From: Actinomycetes bacterium | Lineage (GTDB): Bacteria > Actinomycetota > Acidimicrobiia > Acidimicrobiales > JAAEMS01 | NCBI GenBank assembly: GCA_024225275.1 | Contig: JAAEMS010000017.1 | Location: forward strand, 1-34,197 | Direction of reading: 5' to 3' | DNA length: 34,197 nucleotides | Shown: one piece after another, positions 30,431 through 34,197 of the stretch | Layout: every line of letters begins with the position of its first letter | How positions within the stretch are numbered: the first letter of the stretch is position 1 | Translations under genes and position numbers: made by a program | Notes under the pieces: generated by a model | The model's input: only the letters and a program-made list of their open reading frames with translations | Told to the model about the DNA's origin: nothing | Databases searched by the model: none

Positions 30431-31147
30431 GTGCCAGTCCCCCGCCTCGCACCCCTGCTCGCCCTGACGGCCCTCCTGCTCCCCAGCTGCGGTGGCGGCG
30501 ACGATGAGACCATCGTGGTGTTCGCCGCCGCATCGCTCACCGACGCCTACCAGGAGCTGGCCGAGCGGTACGAAGCCGAACATCCGGGCCGCACCGTCGA
30601 GCTGGTGCTCGACGGCAGCAACCGGCTCACCCGCCAGATCCTCGACGGTGGCCCGGCCCAGATCTTCGCCCCGGCCGACCTCGTCCAGTTCGACACCCTC
30701 ACCGACGGCGGAGTCGAGACCGAACCCCGCGAGTACGCGACGAACGTGGTGGTCCTCGCCGTGCCCGCCGACAATCCCGCCGACATCAGCACGGTCGAGG
30801 GGCACGCCGGGGATCCTCTCGTCGCAGCCTGTGCCGAAGTGGTGCCCTGCGGAGCAGCCACCCGGGCCGGGCTCCACGAGATCGGGGTCGACCTCGACGC
30901 CGACACCCTCGAGGTCGATGTCCGCGCCGTCCGCACCAAGCTGGAGCTGGGCGAGGTCGACGCCGGCTTCGTCTACTCCAGCGACCTGGTGGCCGCTGAC
31001 TCACTGGTCGCCGTCGGCCCACCCCTCCCCGGCGGGACGACCTACGCCATCGCCCTGCTCGACGACGAAGCGGCGGCCCGCGATTTCGTTGAGCTCGTGC
31101 TCTCCGAACCGGGCCGGGCCATCCTCGATCGGTGGGGGTTTCGATGA
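30431..31147 (+). CDS. modA: Molybdate ABC transporter substrate-binding lipoprotein
   Basis: A 238-residue extracytoplasmic lipoprotein: a hydrophobic signal ending LLLPSC with the lipid-bearing Cys20, then the ModA fold beginning ETIVVFAAASLTDAYQELAE. The AAASL and GSNRLTRQI segments form the oxyanion site, and FVYSSDLVAADSLVAV is a typical hinge region. It captures molybdate and delivers it to ModBC. The GTG start is 5 bases after the regulator stop. Its stop overlaps modB (ATGA). Two cysteines (AACAEVVPCG) lie in the C-terminal lobe and could form a disulfide. Tungstate or sulfate specificity cannot be excluded, but the TOBE regulator favours molybdate. Confidence 0.93.
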   Translation: MPVPRLAPLLALTALLLPSCGGGDDETIVVFAAASLTDAYQELAERYEAEHPGRTVELVLDGSNRLTRQILDGGPAQIFAPADLVQFDTLTDGGVETEPREYATNVVVLAVPADNPADISTVEGHAGDPLVAACAEVVPCGAATRAGLHEIGVDLDADTLEVDVRAVRTKLELGEVDAGFVYSSDLVAADSLVAVGPPLPGGTTYAIALLDDEAAARDFVELVLSEPGRAILDRWGFR

Positions 31148-31923
31148 ACCGCCGACCCCCCCTGGCCCTGTTCGTGCCGGCCCTGGTGGCCACCGTGTTC
31201 CTGGTCCTACCGGTCGCCGGCCTGCTCCAGCGAATGCCGTGGTCGGGGTTGGGCGATCTGCTCGGCCGCGACATCGTCGTCGATGCCCTCGGCCTGTCGC
31301 TGGTGGTCAGCCTGAGTGCCGCCGCGCTCGCCTTCGTGCTGGGAGTACCCCTGGCCCACCTGCTGGCCCACCACGACTTCCGGGGTCGCTCGGTGGTGCG
31401 GGCCGTGGTGCTGCTCCCGATGGTCCTGCCACCTGTGGTCGGCGGTGTCGCTCTGCTGTTCGCCCTGGGTCGCCGCGGCCTGATCGGCCAGTGGCTCGAC
31501 CGCTGGTTCGACATCGCCCTCCCCTTCACCACCGCCGGGGCCATCGTGGCCGCCACCTTCGTGGCCCTCCCCTTCCTGGTGGTCACCGTCGAAGGGGCCC
31601 TGCACTCGCGCGACCAGGAGCTCGAAGAGGCGGCGGCCCTGCTCGGCGCCCGACCCCTGACCCGGTTCGTGCGGGTCACCCTGCCCGCCATCCGCCCGGC
31701 GGTGGTGAGCGGAATCGCTCTGGCCTGGGCCCGGGCCCTGGGCGAGTTCGGCGCCACCATCACCTTTGCCGGCAACTTCCAGGGCCGAACCCAGACCCTG
31801 CCCCTCGCCACCTTCCTTGCCCTCGAACAAGACCCTGAGGCCGCCCTGGCCCTCAGCCTGGTCCTCCTCGCCATCTCTTTCACCGTCCTCATCTCACTGA
31901 GGGGCAGGATTGGGTTCCGATGA
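31144..31923 (+). CDS. modB: Molybdate ABC transporter permease
   Basis: A 259-residue inner-membrane permease with about six hydrophobic helices and the ABC-coupling EAA loop EEAAALLGARPLTRFVRVTLP near residues 165-185. The loop RALGEFGATITFAGN is characteristic of ModB/CysT permeases. The ATG at 31144 overlaps the modA stop by 4 bases, and its own stop overlaps modC (ATGA), so the three are tightly coupled. Confidence 0.94.
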   Translation: MNRRPPLALFVPALVATVFLVLPVAGLLQRMPWSGLGDLLGRDIVVDALGLSLVVSLSAAALAFVLGVPLAHLLAHHDFRGRSVVRAVVLLPMVLPPVVGGVALLFALGRRGLIGQWLDRWFDIALPFTTAGAIVAATFVALPFLVVTVEGALHSRDQELEEAAALLGARPLTRFVRVTLPAIRPAVVSGIALAWARALGEFGATITFAGNFQGRTQTLPLATFLALEQDPEAALALSLVLLAISFTVLISLRGRIGFR

Positions 31924-33011
31924 CTGACTCTCCACGTCCGTACGGGCCACCAGCCGACCTGGTCTGTCGGATCGGCTTCGACCGGGGCGAGTTCTCCCTC
32001 GACGTCGACCTCCCGGTCGCCGGGGGCGAGACGGTTGGCGTCATCGGCCCCAACGGGGCCGGCAAGACCACCCTGCTACGCATAATCGCCGGCCTCGAGG
32101 CACCCGACCGGGGGGTGGTCGTTCTCCAGGGGGCCACCCTGGTCGACCCCGCCAACAACATCGACGTCGCCCCCGAGAACCGCAATGTGGCGATGAGCTT
32201 CAACACCGCCCGCCTGTTCCCCCGGAAGACGGCCCGCCAGAACGTCGAGTTCGCCCTCGAACAGGCCCCATCGGGCGGCCGGAACCGGGAGGAACGGGCC
32301 CGCCAGGCCGGCCAGTGGCTCGACCGGGTGGGCCTGTCCGACAAGGTCGACGAGAAGGTCGAGACCCTCTCCGGCGGTATGGCCCAGAGGGTTTCGCTGG
32401 CCCGCACCCTGGCGGCTGACCGCCGGCTGCTCCTACTCGACGAACCCCTGTCGGCCCTCGACCTCAAGACCCGGGTCCTAGTCCGCGCCCTTCTCACCGA
32501 GCACCTCGCCGACCGCACCGGCCCCACGGTCCTGGTCACCCACGACCCGGTCGACGCCACCGTCCTGGCCGACCGGCTGGTCGTCATCGACGAGGGCCGC
32601 GTCGTACAGGACGGCAGCCCCACCGAGCTGACCGCCCGCCCCGCATCGGCGTGGGTCGCCCGTTTCGTCGACCACACCGTCTGGCGGGGTGACGCCCGCG
32701 GCACCGACGTCACGGTGGGTGAAGGTCGAGCGGTGGTGGCCGACCCGATCGACGGACCCGTGGTGGTCGGCGTGCCCGCCCGCGCGGTGACCCTCCACCA
32801 GAACGAGCCCGAAGGTAGCGCCCGCAACACCTGGCCTTTGACGGTGGAGACCGTCCACCACATCGAGGAGCGGGTGCGGGTGACCCTGACCGGCTCCGTC
32901 GACCTGGTGGCCGAGGTCACCAACGCCTCCGCCGACACCCTGGCCCTCGAACCGGGCAAGCCGGTGTGGGCCTCGGTCAAGGCCACCGAGCTCCTCGTCC
33001 GTCCCCGATAG
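31920..33011 (+). CDS. modC: Molybdate ABC transporter ATP-binding protein
   Basis: A 363-residue ATPase with Walker A GPNGAGKTT (about 43-51), signature LSGGMAQRVSLAR, Walker B LLLLDEPLSALD and the switch histidine in VLVTHD. The C-terminal ~75 residues (VPARAVTLHQ ... VKATELLVRP) form a TOBE/Mop-like regulatory domain that in ModC relatives binds molybdate and limits transport when the anion is abundant. It powers uptake through ModB. The stop is followed within 10 bases by the ribokinase start, although the ribokinase has its own candidate leaderless promoter overlapping the modC end. Confidence 0.94.
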   Translation: MTDSPRPYGPPADLVCRIGFDRGEFSLDVDLPVAGGETVGVIGPNGAGKTTLLRIIAGLEAPDRGVVVLQGATLVDPANNIDVAPENRNVAMSFNTARLFPRKTARQNVEFALEQAPSGGRNREERARQAGQWLDRVGLSDKVDEKVETLSGGMAQRVSLARTLAADRRLLLLDEPLSALDLKTRVLVRALLTEHLADRTGPTVLVTHDPVDATVLADRLVVIDEGRVVQDGSPTELTARPASAWVARFVDHTVWRGDARGTDVTVGEGRAVVADPIDGPVVVGVPARAVTLHQNEPEGSARNTWPLTVETVHHIEERVRVTLTGSVDLVAEVTNASADTLALEPGKPVWASVKATELLVRPR

Positions 33012-33014
33012 TGT
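33009..33014 (+). promoter_or_regulatory. Candidate -10 element for leaderless ribokinase mRNA
   Basis: TAGTGT overlaps the modC stop codon and ends seven bases before the ribokinase GTG at 33022. The hexamer and spacing match those ahead of the SNF2-family gene. Confidence 0.35.
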
Positions 33015-33021
33015 CGCCGCG

Positions 33022-34002
33022 GTGTCAGACACCAATTCAGGGATGAAGGGCGGACGTCCCGACGTCGTCGCGGTGGGGGCGGTCAATGTCGACTTCGTCG
33101 TCACCGCCCACCATCTGCCCACCGCGGGCGAGACCGTGACCGGCACCCAGTTCGCCGTGCATGGTGGCGGCAAGGGGGCCAACCAGGCGGTGGCCGCGGC
33201 CCGGGCCGGAGCCGCAACCGCCTTCGTGGGCGCGGTGGGCACCGATGACCTGGCCTCTGGTGCGTCCCAGCTGCTGGCCGACGAGGGCATCGACATCAGC
33301 GACCTCGCGGTGGTCACGGGCGAGACCACGGGAGTGGCGCTGATCACCGTCGACCGGCACGGTGCAAACCAGATCTCGGTCGGGCCCGGCGCCAACGGCC
33401 CGGTCGGCGACCCCATCGTCGCGGCCGCACTCGACCGCGTGGCGGTGCGAGACGCTGGCGTGGTGCTGTGCACGCTCGAGTTCGGCGACGAAGTCACCGA
33501 AGCAGCGGCCGCCCTGGCCCAGAGGTGGGGCGCCCAGCTCATCATCAACCCGGCGCCCGCCCGACCGGTGAGCGACGGAGTCCTCGACGCTCACCCCATC
33601 CTCACCCCGAACGAGATCGAGGTCGAGCAGTTGGCCGGCGCTTCCGGCGTGGGAGCCGCGGCCCGAGAACTGATGGCCCGGACCGGCCGCCCGGTCGTGG
33701 TCACATTGGGTGGGGCAGGAGCGCTGGTCATCCAAGGGTCGGCCGCCTCCCCCACCGAGACTCGCGTGGCCGTGCCGGGCGCGGTGGTCGGCCCGGCCGC
33801 CGTCATTGACACCACCGGGGCCGGCGACACGTTCACCGGGGCCCTGGCCGCGGAAGTGGGTCGCGGCGCCGAGTTGGTCGACGCCGTCAGGTGGGCGGTC
33901 GTAGCCGCCGGCCTGTCCGTCCGGGCCGAGGGGGCCCGGGGTGGGATGCCATACCAAGCGGCCGTCGACGCAGCCCTCGATGAAGCCTCGAAGGGGCCCT
34001 GA
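33022..34002 (+). CDS. rbsK: Ribokinase (PfkB family)
   Basis: A 326-residue sugar kinase that phosphorylates ribose to ribose 5-phosphate. Residues include GAVNVDFVV (19-27), the sugar-binding HGGGKGANQAVAAAR (47-61), NPAPARP near 176-182, the ILTPNEIE motif and DTTGAGDTFTGAL (263-275) with catalytic Asp269. The GGKGANQA pattern favours ribokinase over fructokinase, though other pentoses remain possible. Starts considered are GTG 33022 and ATG 33043. No ribose transporter is in view; it may be read through from modC or from its own promoter. Confidence 0.88.
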   Translation: MSDTNSGMKGGRPDVVAVGAVNVDFVVTAHHLPTAGETVTGTQFAVHGGGKGANQAVAAARAGAATAFVGAVGTDDLASGASQLLADEGIDISDLAVVTGETTGVALITVDRHGANQISVGPGANGPVGDPIVAAALDRVAVRDAGVVLCTLEFGDEVTEAAAALAQRWGAQLIINPAPARPVSDGVLDAHPILTPNEIEVEQLAGASGVGAAARELMARTGRPVVVTLGGAGALVIQGSAASPTETRVAVPGAVVGPAAVIDTTGAGDTFTGALAAEVGRGAELVDAVRWAVVAAGLSVRAEGARGGMPYQAAVDAALDEASKGP

Positions 34003-34050
34003 ACCGGTACCGTCGAAGGTGCCCCATCGGCCTTGGCAGGAGACCCCTCC

Positions 34051-34197
<147 letters not shown>

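Overview
The window is high-GC DNA (G/C-rich third codon positions, frequent GTG starts, many 4-base start/stop overlaps). It reads as a chromosome of a free-living actinobacterium. The gene set (complete hut pathway with HutF, SNF2/SWIM pair, HTH-TOBE-modABC, FeoABC) would suit Acidimicrobiia-type actinobacteria, but that placement is an inference from gene style, not a marker-gene result. No rRNA, tRNA or CRISPR array was recognised.

Layout. (1) 2-7683: a divergent histidine-utilisation locus. An IclR regulator and hutH run leftward; hutU, a peptide-deformylase-family gene, hutF and hutI run rightward in a chain of very short overlaps. Palindromic operator-like sequence lies between the two arms. 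HutF makes N-formylglutamate, which normally needs HutG; no HutG is present, and a deformylase-fold enzyme sits where it is expected. (2) 7740-10623: feoA-feoB-feoC ferrous iron uptake, leftward, with a possible IdeR/DtxR-type box. (3) 10770-16899: a decayed ~6.1-kb genomic island inserted in the 3' end of an acyl-CoA dehydrogenase gene. It is bounded by a 33-bp perfect direct repeat and the displaced old 3' end of that gene is still visible beside feoA. It carries a broken tyrosine integrase next to one end, two small genes overlapping the integrase, a small helix-rich protein gene, remnants of at least three transposases, and a lower-GC cargo cassette: a Tat-exported cysteine-rich protein, an HPr-kinase-like protein and a PqqD-like protein. 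(4) 16821-21430: acyl-CoA dehydrogenase with a TetR-type palindrome upstream, an MFS exporter, a GGDEF diguanylate cyclase and a WD40-like protein. (5) 21515-29889: SNF2-family ATPase with its SWIM zinc-finger partner, a Bax-inhibitor-1 family membrane protein, valyl-tRNA synthetase and a histidine-phosphatase protein. (6) 30033-33011: a molybdate operon (HTH-TOBE regulator, modA, modB, modC), followed by ribokinase and the start of a lipoprotein gene cut by the window end.

The three items most worth attention are the deformylase inside the hut operon as a candidate replacement for HutG, the island whose attachment core is the codons for the catalytic motif of an acyl-CoA dehydrogenase, and the island's Tat protein / HprK-like / PqqD-like cassette, which resembles part of a peptide-modification system but has an exported protein where a short precursor peptide would be expected.
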